A stretch of 64,000 nucleotides of DNA, taken from NCBI GenBank assembly GCA_022113835.1, contig JAILWY010000012.1:2728001-2792000 (forward strand), written 5' to 3'. Positions 24,576-38,581 of this stretch are shown here, in pieces. The position numbers and the translations under genes are program-made. Source of the DNA: Atopsyche davidsoni (Eukaryota; Arthropoda; Insecta; Trichoptera; Hydrobiosidae). Under the pieces are notes generated by a model. That model saw only the letters and a list, made by a program, of their open reading frames with translations, had not been told where the DNA came from and made no database searches. Position 1 is the stretch's first letter; the number at the start of each line of letters is the position of its first letter.

Positions 24576-27500
24576 GGCTTTACAATAAAGTTTGCGGTTG
24601 CCCATAAAGTAAATATGTTTTATATTTTATTTAGTTAGTGTGTTTGATAAAAATACGGTTTATTTTTTTTTTAATGTATTTTTGAAATTTTATGAAGATT
24701 CATTGAGTACGTGAAATGCCTGTGTTTGGTTTAGGTCTACGCTGTATAGTTGCCTCCCTGTTCGGTAAGATTGAAGACCTAACGTAGCAGAAGAAGATAG
24801 ATCGACTCCCTTCTCGCTTGTTTCTGAAAGTTTCGGTGCAGTAACGTGCTCCGGCGCATTATACAAAATATAGGTGTGGAGCTTTTATTTAATCCCTCGG
24901 ACACAAGTCTGATGTAAATATACAGATTATGCAACATTAATTTAGAAAGACCAAATAGTTAGTCAACATATGAAACTATCAAATTTTGCTTTATATTAAT
25001 GAAATGCAAATTAATGAAATGAGATTGACTGTGAGATAGATTGAGATGAGACTAGGCTACTTCCATATATATGATATGATACGAACTACGCTCAATGGAA
25101 CATCCTATTGGTTAATGTTTGCATATACTCATAAAAAATGTTTGCATATGCTCTATATGCCGCATATGCTATGCGGGCCAAAAATAAAAAATAAATAATA
25201 TGGCCCGCGGGCCAACCCATGGCCGAGACGAAACGATAGCCTTTGGATTTCATTTAAATAAAGTCATTTAAATTTTTTTTTAAGTGTATTTATAACTTAA
25301 GTACTTTTGTTTACAAAAATAAAAACTGAATGATCGTCGCTACTTGCGTTATATAGCACAAAAGTAGCGGCTGGCGAGCACCCCTCCCGGTTATAGGTAG
25401 GGTAGGTGGGCAGGGTCACCCCACGTGGGTTCTCACGTGGCCCCCGTGACCCCGCGGGGTGCCCGGGTTCCCAGGCTCCCGGGGACCCTTGAGAACCCGA
25501 CGCGCAGTGGTGGTCGATAGGACAGAAACAATGAAAAGTCTATTCAAGATCGCAATAAAAATTACAAAAAATTTTGTTATGTTTCTTTTTTTGTATTTTT
25601 TTCTAATCTGAGCTTTTTAAATATTCAAAAAAAAATGGTAAATGGAAAACATGTTTATTGCCATTTCAAAAATTTTATATAATACTTATACGATGGAAAT
25701 TTTTTTGTATATTTATTTATTTTTAAGTGACAGTGTAGACTATTATTTTTAAAAATAAATATCTAATGCATTAATTTGAATTAATGTAGTTCGTATTTGA
25801 CAATGTATGTCTGTTTTTGGCAATGCGTCCACCCCCCTGGTCCCCTGCGCGATACGGTTCTCATGATTGTCTGTCTTGATTTCCTGATCACTCCACGCAT
25901 GCATAAGGGTGCAGGGTGGCCACCCCAACTACCTACAAGGGGTGGGTCTTATTTCATACTATTATCATTCTCTGAAGGAAGGGGAAACTCATCTGATGAT
26001 TGTTTGAGTGATTATTCAGCACATTGATTAAATGTCCAGCTTTAAATATGAATCGAAGAAAACCTTTGTCGAAAAAAATATTTATAGAAACGTTATTTTA
26101 AATAGTTTAAAAATTCGAGTCAGTGATTTATTTATAGCTTAATTTCATTTGAAGTTCAAATCTTACACATCTATTAAATGATTCTATATTTTGACATAGA
26201 ATCAGTACAAAAAAGAGTTTGATATGGTGAATGTAAAATTGTTTTGACAAACTGAAACTATAAAAAAATAAATAATGTGAATTTTCTTTATATTCTTAAT
26301 CCAATCTTTACAATACTTCATAAATCAACAAATATCTTAAAGTTATGATAACTATACTGAAGCAACAAAAAATAAACCCTGCTTAATCTTGACCTTCTAT
26401 CTAACGTCAGATGAATCCACATTTTTTTACAAGTACACATATTAAACAAACAAAAAAAAAAAACAACACAAGGGTGGGTGTTTCTAAGCCACAAGTGGGG
26501 TGCGCCCATCCCCCGAAGGAAAGTGGGTTACGCACATTGAAACGCAGACAATTGAACAAATCCTAAACGCAGGTACGCCTGTTTGTTATTTTTTACCCAG
26601 TTTCATTATATAACTCGATGTTATTTTATTATTACGTCGTCCATTGTCGGAGTCCTATCGCGGTGAGGCCTCAGCCCTTGACAATGCTCCGCTTTGAATG
26701 CCGTCACGGCGTTTATTGAGTTTTTCAATGCGATTTACTCCGTTAGATTAAATTGTATTTAGTTACATAATGACTAGGAACAAGTGGCATTGTGAGTCTG
26801 TATTGACAACTCTGTGGGAGATCGATTTAAGCTCTCAGTTTTTTTATTTGATTGTGATGGATTACTGACACGGGAAATGTATAGACTATAGTGTTTCATA
26901 TTAACAAAAAGAGTTTATCATTTTATCTGCTGCATTATAACGACAGTATAAGTGGTAAGCGTGTTAATTTCTTGACCACAAGTTCATGGATTCAAATAAA
27001 AACAACAAATTTGTGAAAATTCCTTTTCTCTTGCAGCCTCGTAATCGTAAGATAATATTATCTTGGTATAATGATTTATTTACAAACTTTTAAATATTTG
27101 ATTTAAAGTACTTATGTACTTATGACACTTACTTTCTTTCAAATATATCATTACTTTACATGAATGAAATTAAGCGTATATCTCCAATTAGCTAAAGTAA
27201 GTTCTTTTGAACTTCAGAATTGGATTAAATATAATAAAATAGTTCACGTGTAATATTAAAAATAAAAAATTGAAATTGTAAAATATGCCGATCAAACAGA
27301 ATTAGAAATCGGGTGGATGTAGATTAAGTGGCAGCGGAATGTGGCCCTTGCGCAAGTCGTCGGAAGGAGTTAATTCCTCGACGGCCGACTTGTGATTGGC
27401 ATGAGAATGGCTCTCCGGCCAACTATGAATTTAATGACTCAACTCCCATAATGATTTAATTCTTCTAATGATTTTAATGATAGGCTGGAAGTGATTGATT

Positions 27501-27740
27501 CAATTAGAGCGAGTCAGACCGTTTATGAATCTCGAGCGGACTTGGTCGATAGAACAACACGGCAGGGGAGTATTGGACTAACAGTATAACAAAAATGTTT
27601 TTAATAACATTCTTTAAAAAAATAGTTTTTTATGAGTAGAAAATTTATACGGTTTGGTATATTTGATCCTGGTCAATGAATATAAACCATACTTCGTGTC
27701 TGATTTACTATAATAACTAAATCCTACAATAACTGTTATA
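24576..27740. other. Non-coding DNA with GC-rich islands
   Basis: Islands at about 25365-25515 (gtgaccccgcggggtgccc) and 27300-27560; the second contains repeated homeodomain-like taatga/atgatttaat motifs within moderate GC and looks enhancer-like. A frame at 25797-26027 has no domain. No terminal repeats apart from the tRNA-like relic at 26941. Confidence 0.4.
26941..27005 (+). repeat. Weak tRNA-like SINE relic
   Basis: agtataagtggtaagcg resembles the D-arm/A box of Asp- or His-type tRNAs, and atggattcaaat resembles a B box at the expected distance. The acceptor and anticodon stems do not fold convincingly. Low-confidence relic. Confidence 0.25.
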
Positions 27741-28210
27741 CAGAGTGTCCAAACGGAGTATCGGGTATTTGTTAGTTCAGTAAAACAAAAAATACTAGTT
27801 ATCAAGTATTTTTTTTGTTGTTGATTATAAGAATACAAAATGGAATATTATTTAAAAAAGATAATGTTATTGCCCTAGCCCTCGATATTGTTGATGTTTT
27901 GTTTCAATTCCATTAGGTTCATCGGATTATTCTCATAAACCCTACTATTAAGGTATTCCCATACGAAATAGTCAAGAGGGCTAAGGTCGGAGATTCTGGG
28001 AGGCCAGTTGATGTTACCTCTACGTGAAATGACCTTATTAGGGAATAATTCGTTAACAGCTTCAATTGATTGATTGAATGTATGGCAAGTAGCGTCTTAT
28101 TGGAACCACGTTCTTGAGTTGAAACCTTGAAACTCCTGCAACTCTGGGCCCAAAAATTTAATCAACTTCAACGCTAAAACAAATACCCGATACTCTTTTT
28201 GGACACCCTG
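27741..28210 (-). mobile_element. Tc1/mariner-type element, family F copy 2
   Basis: The best-preserved ends of the family: 470 bp bounded by TA (27739-27740 and 28211-28212) with terminal inverted repeats of about 30 bp (left cagagtgtccaaacggagta; inverted right cagggtgtccaaaaagagta, both continuing tcgggtatttg). On the minus strand it encodes the SPDLSPLDYFVWEYL block (about 27955-28000) with the catalytic-type Asp, and upstream pieces of the same transposase C-terminal half. The reading frame is broken and the N-terminal half is missing, so it can only have been moved in trans. Confidence 0.85.
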
Positions 28211-28447
28211 TATTACAACTGATACCTAATTTAACTCTGTTTTTTGCAGCTCCCACTCACCCTAGAAGGTGTGTGGGTAAAATAAAATTAAAACAATCGC
28301 CTTATAATTTCAAAACCGTAACCTCTACACACAAACACGAGAAATAAGTTATATTGACAGGCAATACTGATATTATAATTATTATTAATATTATTTGTTT
28401 AGTATTAAGTTTATCGATTTAAATATGAAAAAATGAGAAAAATCTTT
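28211..28447. other. Non-coding gap
   Basis: AT-rich. An acceptor-like ctctgttttttgcag ends at 28249, followed by donor-like gtgtgt or gtaaaa within 30 bp. This could frame a tiny exon, but support is weak. Confidence 0.3.
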
Positions 28448-28735
28448 ATGTATGTCTATTTATGGATTGGTCAATCAGATGCGTATTTATTACATATTAC
28501 GGGTGTATTATATTATTACTAATATGATTAGGCACATTAGTTCACATATAGAAGATGATGCACATTAATTCATATGTAGAGTATGATTGTTGAAAATTCT
28601 CGATAAACGGAAGTGATTCGTTAGTACAAGGGTTAGTACACCGGCCATGTAAGCCAGGGGATGTGGGTTATTTTTCTGAGAGTTTCTTTAAATCATCTTC
28701 TATATATGAACTAATGTGCTTAATCACATTAGTAA
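28448..28735 (+). repeat. tRNA-Thr-like element, family A copy with B-box deletion
   Basis: Begins with the family 5' block, then aatatgattaggcacattag. It carries gtgattcgttagtacaaggg and the anticodon arm ggccatgtaagcc, then a deletion of about 24 bp removes the B box and T-arm (gatgtgggtt runs straight into atttttctgagag). The inverted terminus taatgtgcttaatcacatta closes it. Loss of the B box should abolish polymerase III internal promoter function in this copy. Confidence 0.65.
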
Positions 28736-31700
28736 TAAAAATCCTTATGGCATTTTTTTTTCGTGTCACTAGTGGAGTTTAAGCTCACGTCGCGACTATC
28801 AAGTCGAAGTGTTTTTCGTCTGCCAAGCTACAGAGCAATGCGATTTAGTAAATATCTAATAATAAGCATCTCGAAAGAGGAAATTTAAAGAAAAATTCTC
28901 TCCGAAATGATGAATAAGAAATAGCGTAATGGAAATGTCACAAAATATCCGAGTCGGAGGGAAAAATTGAAAAACGGAAGCGGAAAGAACAAAAATGAAG
29001 CAAATGGAATAATCTCCGGCGTTTCACGCATGCGACTGTTTTTATTATTCAGATTTATGTACGCGGGGCTCCGATCGTCGGCCTGTCTCGCGCAGTCGGC
29101 CCTCCCCTAATGTGCCCCCCCGAGGCCCCAAATTGAATCGGCTTGCTTGTGACATTGCCGATATTAGGTGCCTGAAAATATGTATGAGGAATTTCCTGAA
29201 AGAATGTTCAAAAATAAAAGCGGTAAATATTCGCACGCGGGACGCGCCCGCGAATGCTGCTGTCGTTTAAAATGAAATATATAGAGCGGGTATTTTTTTA
29301 TTTCTGCTCCGATGTTTCTGCCTTTTATGGGTGAGAGTAATTTTATATTTGCGTATATTCGTTTTGCTAGTGAACTCTAGAGCCCTCTACGCAAGCTGCG
29401 GCATAACCGACATACATGAAAAAAATATCTTGCTTATTGTAAATCGGTTTCAAAGTATGTTTCAAAATTTCGAAAAAATTAAAGAAGAAATGTACATTTA
29501 TAATTAATTAAAATACAAAATAATACATTTGTCTTAAGTTTACAACTTAACAAAGCAATGCGGAATAAGCTCACACGGTATAAATCTACCCTTAACGTAA
29601 TCGTTTTCTGTTGGCCGTAAATTAATCAGTTCCACAATGCAACCCCTAGCCGCAGTAGGGTGAGACCTTAAAACATTGCGAACCCTGCCTCAAACGAGCA
29701 CCTACACACACAAGTACCAAGATCTGAGAGATCTTTAACTACCTTTTACTTGAAAAAAATATGTAAATTATTTTACTAATAATTAATCAATATTCAAATA
29801 CTCACTATCATACATTTAAAAAGTACCTCTATCCTAGTTGAATATTAGACTTTGCCTTGGATTGTTTTTGTGGATTACTATAAATATCGTTACCATCTTG
29901 TCTTTGTCTTGTAACAAAATTAATGCACATGAAAAACGTCAAATTATACTGGTAGTTTAAAATACCAATTGAAACAATTTCATAACAAATTTTACTCCAG
30001 CCTTTATGAGTCACGGAGTAAACATCAAAAATGTATTTTCAATATTATTTGTAATTTCCCGTACCTTCTGTTTCCGTCTTCACCCTAGGGAGGGTGGTAC
30101 GTTGCTACGTTTCTAAGGGATGGGGTGTGGGGGTGACATTTCAGATCCCGGCAATATGTAATAAGGATTACAAGAAGGTACCACAGGAAGGCGCGCCCCA
30201 CAGTGCTGGAAGCTTAGCCGCAAGATATTACATGATTTATGTGCGAAATATGAAGCTTGTAGCTTATTTATTTTCCGAATATTATTTTGTAGAAAACGCG
30301 ATCGATAATTACAAGTTAAAAACCTATCTTTACGCGCGTGTGTCTATAAAATTATGATATCATATGATAGTATATTTTACAACGCACTGAAGTCTTAAAT
30401 TACGTCTAAGATCTGTACATTGTGAGGGGTGATTATATACTCGGTATAAACCTTTATATCTCAATGTGTATGTATTTACTGAAATCAGTAGCAGTGGTGT
30501 GCGATAGCTCTTATACATTCATATTTAAATTTGATATAAAAAATATTTCATTTCTAGAACATGGATATATTTGATATCGTAAATTATATTATCTATTAAT
30601 AAGCCGTTAAAAACACCAAAAAACCAAGTGATATCAATTGTATTAGGTATTTTTCAGCGGCGTGCATTCAAGGCAAGCAATGCACCAAAATCTGTATATT
30701 TATATGGCTTAGATTTGTTTCATGTCTGAAACGAGTTTCAGAAATTAATAATATTCAGACTTTCGTACGTTACAAGCTCTCATCGCACGTTACTGGTTCT
30801 TGTCAAATTATTACTTTTTTGGTTTAAACTATGCGTTATACAATTGTTGTATGCTATGCACGCCGCTGGTCCGCGACTCTTTGTACATTATATACACAGA
30901 GGCTTATTACTGGAAATAAACGCAAGCTTCGGAGGGGGAGGGCTCGAGATATACGACCCTGTATGGCGACACGAGGCCCAGGTGTCCAAGTCACGTGAGA
31001 CTAAAGATCGGACGTGACGCGCCAAATCCTGTATGAATCCAAGGTCTCCGCGCCGCGACTATACTTGTCCCGCTGTAACGCGGCGTCTGGCTCGGTGTCT
31101 GCTCCAGGTTCCTCCTCCGCCATAAAGCTATTCAACCATGGGCTTAAATAAAATTTCAGAGGAATATAATATTATTAGAAAACAATGGTATTTTTGCGTG
31201 ACAAAGGCTCCTATAAATCTTTACATGTATTATGGTGTTTAAATCAAAATGCTGCAAACATTTTTTTTATTTTAAATAAACCGATAATTTTTTGTATTTT
31301 TAAATTATCCTTTATCTTCTTGCAGAATATATTTTTTCACCTTGCTGTAAATTGAAAACTGTTACACTAATTTTTTTTTATTATTAATAAAAGGTTTAGG
31401 TCTTTTTCACAAGTGCCAAGCTACGGCGGAAGAACTTCAGCCCTTTGTGCGACAGGGGTACTACCTAAGTTTTTATGATCTACTTCTTACGGAGGACGTG
31501 GAGTCGCGGCTATTGAATTTGTTTAATATCCGAGCGTGCATTGAAAATGGTTTATGTAAATGGAGTAAAAGGATTTGTTTTTTTTTTCTTTCCATTTGTC
31601 CGATGTCCCACGAATCGGTTTACGCTTTCGTGAATGCGCGGCTTAATTTAATTAAGTCTCGCGCATGTTTGTCGGAATCCATTAAAAAAATTAGTTGATT

Positions 31701-32169
31701 ATAAAAAAGATAGACAATGCTTACTTGTTATGCTATGTAAATAACATGGAACCTTTGTGGTCTGATTTCCTGTTGGACTCATTGTAAATTGCAAGTTTTA
31801 TTACAAAAAACTAAAATAAAAAGAAAACACATAAAATACGCTTTACTATAACAAGTGTATACACAAAAAATTGTTTTGAATGTATTACTTTTCATAGTTA
31901 GGTATTGCAAAAAAAGTCAAAAACACTGGAGAGACATCAAAGAAAAATATTTTTTTTGAATAACAATTATTTTTTAAACAGTACAAATTAGCAAACTTGT
32001 ATTCATTGTAGATATAATTATGAATGAAGTATTGTTTTAGTTGTTTTTTTTAGATATGCAATAAAAAAACGTCGCAAAAGTAGACGCTACTGGTATAAGC
32101 ATTTTATATTTTTTAAATATGAATATCAATAGAAGCTCTCGGATATATTAATGAATCGTTTGAATTTAA
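28736..32169. other. Non-coding DNA with GC-rich islands
   Basis: Islands at about 28985-29250 and 30890-31130. Open frames (29045-29236 minus, 30094-30357 plus, 31447-31698 plus) have no recognised domain. AT-rich elsewhere; no transposon ends were seen. Confidence 0.4.
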
Positions 32170-32480
32170 ATGTAGGAGTGTGCTTGTAAAAGCAGAGGTG
32201 AAACTTCTCGCTCGGCTCCCCTCCGCCGCCTTGTATGTACAGCGCCTTGCCGGAGCACATAAGATCACCCACACGTGCACGCGCGTGTGTGCGCGGGGAC
32301 ACGTGTGTCGCTCGTCTTTTGTTCTAACAGCTGATTGGACGGAGGCAGGAAATGCGTGAGCCTCCCTCGATTGGTCGGATTCGTTTTCCGCGAGAGGGAG
32401 ACGCCGCCGTACGGATCGCCGAATCTCCGCTAGCTCTGTCCCTCTCGGCGGAAGGGTCGCGGATGCTATCGGATTACTAG
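32170..32480. promoter_or_regulatory. CpG-rich segment with CCAAT boxes, possible promoter
   Basis: About 300 bp unusually rich in CpG (ctcgctcggctcccctccgc, acgcgcgtgtgtgcgcgggg, gagacgccgccgtacggatc). It includes two inverted CCAAT boxes (ctgattggac at about 32331 and cgattggtcg at about 32370) and initiator-like pyrimidine runs. Clustered CpG with paired CCAAT boxes is promoter-like. No downstream first exon is evident, so this remains a candidate. Confidence 0.3.
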
Positions 32481-35400
32481 GCCCACTTTTATTTATTTTA
32501 TTTTTGCCTTTCTTTTAGTGGGAGGATGTTTGGCAGACGAGGAGCCTGCCGCGGGATAAGAGGCTCTATGAGTATGTTTGTAAGGTTAATATTTACTTGC
32601 AGGAGGTTTGTATAGAGCTTGGGTTTGCTTCTAAAGGTTTTTTTTATGTTTGCTTGTCTTAAGTGTGGGAAGGTTTTTTGGAAATGTCGGAACGTTTCTT
32701 GGGAATTTATTACAACCCTGGTAGTAAAAATATGCGTTTCGAATTCTACTTTTCTCTAAATATTATATGTAAATTCGTGGCAACAGGTTAAGTTCACATG
32801 ATGACACATTTTTGTTTAAAAAATTAAATATTGATCGAAAAGTAGCTCTAAACTACACCGTCTTTAATATATTTTAGAAACAAATAGTTTTTTTTTAGTT
32901 TTTGTTATCTAATGTAAAGTGAAACGAGTTAAAGGGTCTGTGTTAAAATAAAATATTCAACTTGTTTATATATGTTTTAAAAAGGTAAATATTTTATCAA
33001 TTAATAAAACCAATGTAGCTTACGATTTCTAAATAATATGTTAATATAGGGTGGTTCAAATACTGTAAACTTTTATCTCTTTTGATATGTAATATAATAA
33101 AATAATGAAAACAAAATGTATTAATATAAAAAAGGAAATAAGGAATTTCATAACAAAATATGATTAAAAAATATTTCATAACATAATAAAACTACTATTA
33201 TATATAGAATATATTATTTTTTAGAAACAAATTTAGCAGAAAAGTTATTTAGACTATGTTAAGCACGCTTATATATTTTTTCTCTGAAATTTTTCAATGG
33301 TTATATTATTCAGGTACTGTGGTATTATGAAAGATGTAATTAGTTTGTTTGGAAAAACTAGTAATTTATAGTAAAAAAATCAATAAAATGTATACTGGAA
33401 ATCAAGGCCCATTCTGTATATTTGTATGAAGTAGGTGCTATGACAATGGGCCGCGTGCGTGAAACCGCAAGTTAATCTGCATGTTTCTGTGATTTCTGTC
33501 CGCGTGAGATATCGCCTCCAAAAATAGGCTTTAGGGGGCGGGGTGGGTGATGGGGTTGGGCGTGGAGCCGGAGGGGTGCGGATCGTTCCACCTCACCGAG
33601 TTTGGCCCTGGATGGACGCTTATCGGTGGCCCGCAGGAGTGAGATGATATGGAAATCACACGACTGTTGATATTTTTGTTCAAGTCAATAATCAAATACA
33701 TATACAGACACCTTATTTTTAATTATTAAACTTAACAACTGATAAACAAGTTTTTCAAAATAAAATTAATACAATGCTTTCGCTTAGTAAATATTTAGGC
33801 GTTTTTGGTTGGAAAGTATGAACAGTTAATGTTTTTACGAATTGCTTGCGATTTATGTAGAATAATTATATTTTAAGCATGCAATGGTTTAAATAAAGGA
33901 AAAAAATTGTTAAAATGTCATCCATGTTTTGAAGTACCCAACCGGTTAAGACGGCTTTAGATTTTCATCAAATAACTTCAGCTAAAATATCATAGGATGT
34001 GGTTACAAATATAATGCACAAAAAAAAAATCCTCACGCGTTCCCCTCACCTTTCAACCCTTACGTGTGCTGAAGATTTTACAGGTGGTGCATAAAAATAT
34101 ACAGCCTTCTTATTCGGTCCCCGGGGAGGCCGTAAGGAAGCACCCGCGATAGCGCTCCGCCACCTCCGACTTATCTTTATGGGCACTCGCCCCGAGCCCG
34201 AGGCCCCGATCTGCCCACTACTCTGCACCCCCTTTTCTGAAGGTCTATAGGAATATTGATATTTTAAAACTTAGCACTCGCGAAAGCGATTGAAGTGACA
34301 TTACGACTCTCGTAAAAATATATGCGGGCATCTGTTTGATAAAAATAACGGCGACACGCGTGACGCGCAGTCAACTCCAAGAGCATGCACCACATCCCCA
34401 AAAAACATATTTGTACTATGTGTCTACTGTACACTAGTATAAAAATAAATTATTTACAGTTTTTCAGTACTTATCATATTGAAAATGCGATTAATTGTGA
34501 TCAAATATATAACTTACTATTTAACCAAAAATTATTTCAGAACTATGTAGTTATGAAAAAAAAAATTATCAGTGGTATTTCAGTACCGTGAATATATTAT
34601 ATGCCTTACAAAATATATGTAGTGTAATTGATTATTTTTTTATTTTAAAACTAGTGAAAATATTTACGTTTTAATTCTGATCAAACTCTTTTACAAATCC
34701 GGCTTATTAACGTAAAAACATCGTGGCTAAACCAGAAGATAAATCGACGCACAATGGTATTCTTGCGGATATGGTATTCACGTGCATAGTACAATTCTGA
34801 ACATCGAGTATTCCACAAAAAAGGCATTTAGCGTACATACTTATCAAACTTACGACACAGAGCGACCCCCGCCCGGGTAATCCGCCCCCGCGCCCCGCCC
34901 TAAGTCGGCTTATCCTTCAAGTAATTTGGAGACTCCGGGGCGGATTGGCACCGTCTCTTTGTATGGCCCCCGCCCCCGCCCCAGCCTCCGCCCCCGCCCC
35001 AACCCCCGCCCTTCGCCAGCCTAATTCGTTTTAGTTTTCCGTTCCAGCGGATTGGCGACGGAGAAATCTATCGGCGAACGTAATTATGATAAACTCCTTA
35101 GCTATAATGAACCCATCGGATTTATGATTCGCCGGTAGGATTGCGGAGTAGATTAAAAAGCCGCTGCGAAATTGTATCTTTTCAGATGACTTGTGTATGA
35201 ATAAAAAGAACAGCGCTGAAATAAAAATCATATAAAAATACACAGACTTCTAGAGTTTGCACATTGATTGGATTTCATTCAGTACTAAGGTTTTTAAGAC
35301 ACGGGGTACTATTATGTACTGTACTTGTAAGAAGTCAGAAATAATAATACGCTTCGGCGTTGCGAATACTTGGTAAAAAAATATATTTTTTTACAGTAGA

Positions 35401-38400
35401 TGCTTCATATGTAAAGTTGTATTCTGTGTGTTTACTTTTGTTATTGGTAGTCATAAAAAATGTAATCGTAGTGGGGCATTGGAGAAACGCAAAAGGGGTT
35501 AATAAATAAAACCAAATACAACAGTATTCAATATTGACTTTAAAAACATTTAGAGATTAGTTAAATAAAAGAAGATTTTTTGAGTAATCGATTCACACGC
35601 GAAATGGATCTAAATCGATTACTCAAAAACGAATTTTCATATAGATTGAAAAAGCGTATTTATTATGTAAGTAATTATCATTGATATCATAGTTATCAGC
35701 ATTTTTTAAATAGATGATTAAGAACCTTAAACAAATTAATAAAGCATCAGAATTCCCTATTGGAATTCCCTCAAAATCAAAACAACTCTCTACAGTTACA
35801 AAATACTTACAATCCGACAGGCAATTCCTATTAATATCAAAGGTTGAAACCCTTTCAACTTATATTTCATAAATAATGTCATTACACTAATGTGCGTCAA
35901 AGCGGCTCCGCCATATATCTGACTTAGTACTAATTGAAGTACAATTCAATAGATTCAATTGATTCGTGTTCAACTTGTCATCATGCAGTCAACCCTTCCC
36001 GGGTATGCGGGCGCGGCCACCCTCGCGGGGTGGGTCTATCGAGTGGAGTGTTGGCAATTTATTATGAGAAAAATCAAGAGCACAGCCCGCTGAGCTTTCA
36101 CTGGATTACTTGCGAATAGAAAGCACGCCGGATGCCTGTTATCAAATATGATTTTAGTCTCTAATCCTAAAAGATTTTTTTTTGTTTTTCTGTAATGAAA
36201 TTGGGTAAAATATTTACTAAAATTAAATTTACGGTAATGAAATAAATTATTCAGAGTTTCAGTTAGTTTATTGATTTCATATAATTAAACATAAGTAAAA
36301 TATTTTTTTTTGAATACAGCTGGAATAGTGTAATAAACAGATCCGTTGAATAGACAGTAGAATGTAATAAATAATAAACCGCGAAATGTAAAACAAATAA
36401 AAAAAAATATTTACACAAGATTATCATTAACATCCAACAATTCCGTATTTTTTTACGTATACTTTTTCATTATATATAATGAATACAATTACCCATTCAA
36501 CGACAAAAAAATAAGAACACAAGCTAAAATGCGATACGAAAGAAAAAAATATCATTGAGATTAAACCACTTTAGCATTATTGAGCAATTATTTTTATATA
36601 GGCAGTATATTTTTATATTAAATTATAAATTAAAAACAGAGCTCTTGGATTCACACAAGGGACGTTGTTTTTAAATCCGAATTCAGTTGTCAATATTTTG
36701 CATACGATGTCTAAAATATTATAACGTTTTTATAATGTATTTTAAAATATAATTAAACAAATATTGTTACTTATAATATTAGACATTTGAATGATTGATA
36801 GATTAATGAATATTAACAAAACATGTGTTATTTGTTCATCGGTATATTTTTCTTTTTTTTTTAGTTTTACAGTTCAATAACACGTTCATAATTGTATTGT
36901 TTTTCATTAATGGGCAGATATGAATGAATCCAATACGTGGTGCTTTTTGGTGGGTATATGAAGATACTCGATAACGTTTTTGTAGAGCAGTTTATTTGAA
37001 GCTGACTCCAGTATTCTGTGATCCGTGAGTGGTCCATCAAAAGCGATCGAAATCGCATTTCACGGCAGGCCGGCGGCAAAAGCGGCGACGGGCCGTTTGT
37101 ATGAAAGTGCAAGTATTCAGTGTAAAACGATAGAGACGAAACTCAATTCAGTGCAAATTGGAGACTTGTTTCAATCAAGAATAGAATAACAGGCGTAGTA
37201 ATCAAAACACACCATTTTATCTAAATGTACGCTCATATTAAACAACAAACCTTGCTCTTTGAAAAAAAAAAAACTGATAACATACCTCGAAATCGGTCGG
37301 TGTTTTACTCAAAACTTGTTTAGCTCAATAGCTTGTTTTTATAAAAATAAACTACAGCATATATATTTAAAGTTTTTAGTTAAAAATTGGAATAAAATTT
37401 AATCCCTAATAATTCCCTGCCAGCTTCGGCGGCGCACAGCCTCCTCAGCGTAAATAAGGCGTCATTTTCCGAGTCATTAGCGCCAATACCGGTTATTCCC
37501 GCGGTGTAAATTTTTATATACATCCCTTGATCCCTCTCTTTACCAAATTGCGGAGTCGTTAGCCAGTTTATCTCTCTATCTTCCTACACGCGGGGAACTC
37601 CCGGCGCTTTGTCGCTCACCTCTGCCTGAGGTGACGATGCTTCAAGTTTAAATTTACGGACAAAATTTTACTGCCTTTGAATGGTTAACATCAAGATAAC
37701 CCAACAAATATGAATTTCCAAATGGCTCAGAGATAAAATATAATCATTTTAGTTTCTAAGCGCCTTTGCCTTTCGAGAGCTTCTTCAGTTTCCTTATGCT
37801 ATTTGAAATTATAGAGTACATATTACAAATGTTACCAATCTATCGCGAATACTGTGAAAAGTCTGTATAAGTTCTATTTGTTTATTTATTTTAAAAATAA
37901 ACTGTTATATCTCTACGAAGATTAATGTTATTATTAAATAAATAAGTAGTTCAATACAATATTTGAAAAAAATATATAATATTAAAAACCTTATAGAAAC
38001 ACAACTGTTGACTGTCTTTATAAACTTTTCAGCTGTTTTATTTAAGCCATATTAAAAATTAAATCTATTTTATCAAAATACCATATGCAATTTTAGGCTG
38101 ACCCAGTTTTTATATATTAAATATAACGCTTACAAATGGGTAAAACTAGTCTGATTTCTGAATCTGGCTACACACGAAATACCATAAGATAATTAATCAA
38201 TAGAGTTTACGTATTTGGTGTATTTTATGGTTTTACCTGTGTAAACAAAGCAAATGAAAACTCTATAAGGGCATGTTTTAAACTGTCAATATGTAAAAAA
38301 AATACTTCTCACTATTATTTGCTAATAATTTATACATATAACTTTAAAGCATGTCGTTTCATGTTAATTCTATTTGCATATTTTTAACGCTTTGCTTTCG

Positions 38401-38514
38401 TTAGATCCGTTTACTAGATCTAACGGATTTTCACCGTTCATTTTTCTCTGAAAACCGCAAACACCAGTCACCTGACGGCTTTAGCTCTTCCCAGCCTGTG
38501 AAATTATAGAGCTG
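32481..38514. other. Non-coding DNA with GC-rich islands
   Basis: Long AT-rich stretch with islands at about 33440-33640, 34045-34240, 34860-35130 (runs of gcccccgcccc, potential G-quadruplex on the minus strand), 36000-36120 and 37420-37650. Open frames across these (34046-34228, 35031-35243 and 36867-37112 on minus, among others) are not recognisable proteins. The hairpin at 35577-35629 is listed separately. Confidence 0.4.
35577..35629. repeat. Perfect 17-bp inverted repeat hairpin
   Basis: The left arm tttttgagtaatcgatt (35577-35593) and right arm aatcgattactcaaaaa (35613-35629) are exact reverse complements around a 19-base loop (cacacgcgaaatggatcta). It could form a cruciform or RNA stem-loop, or be paired binding sites with an ATCGAT core. 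No terminal-repeat family in the window matches it. Confidence 0.75.
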
Positions 38515-38581
38515 TCAATCGACTGCGGGTGTCAGCCTGCGACCTGAGAAACTCAGCGACTGAGGGGGTGCGGGTGGCGGA
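38515..38581. other. Moderate-GC flank of the minisatellite
   Basis: Contains cagcctgcgacctgag and grades into the G-rich tandem repeat. No gene was recognised. Confidence 0.4.

Noticed and set aside
28250..28276. Third microexon after ctctgttttttgcag
   Set aside because: The acceptor is good, but two weak alternative donors and a 19-27 bp length make it unconvincing; mentioned only as support for the microexon idea.
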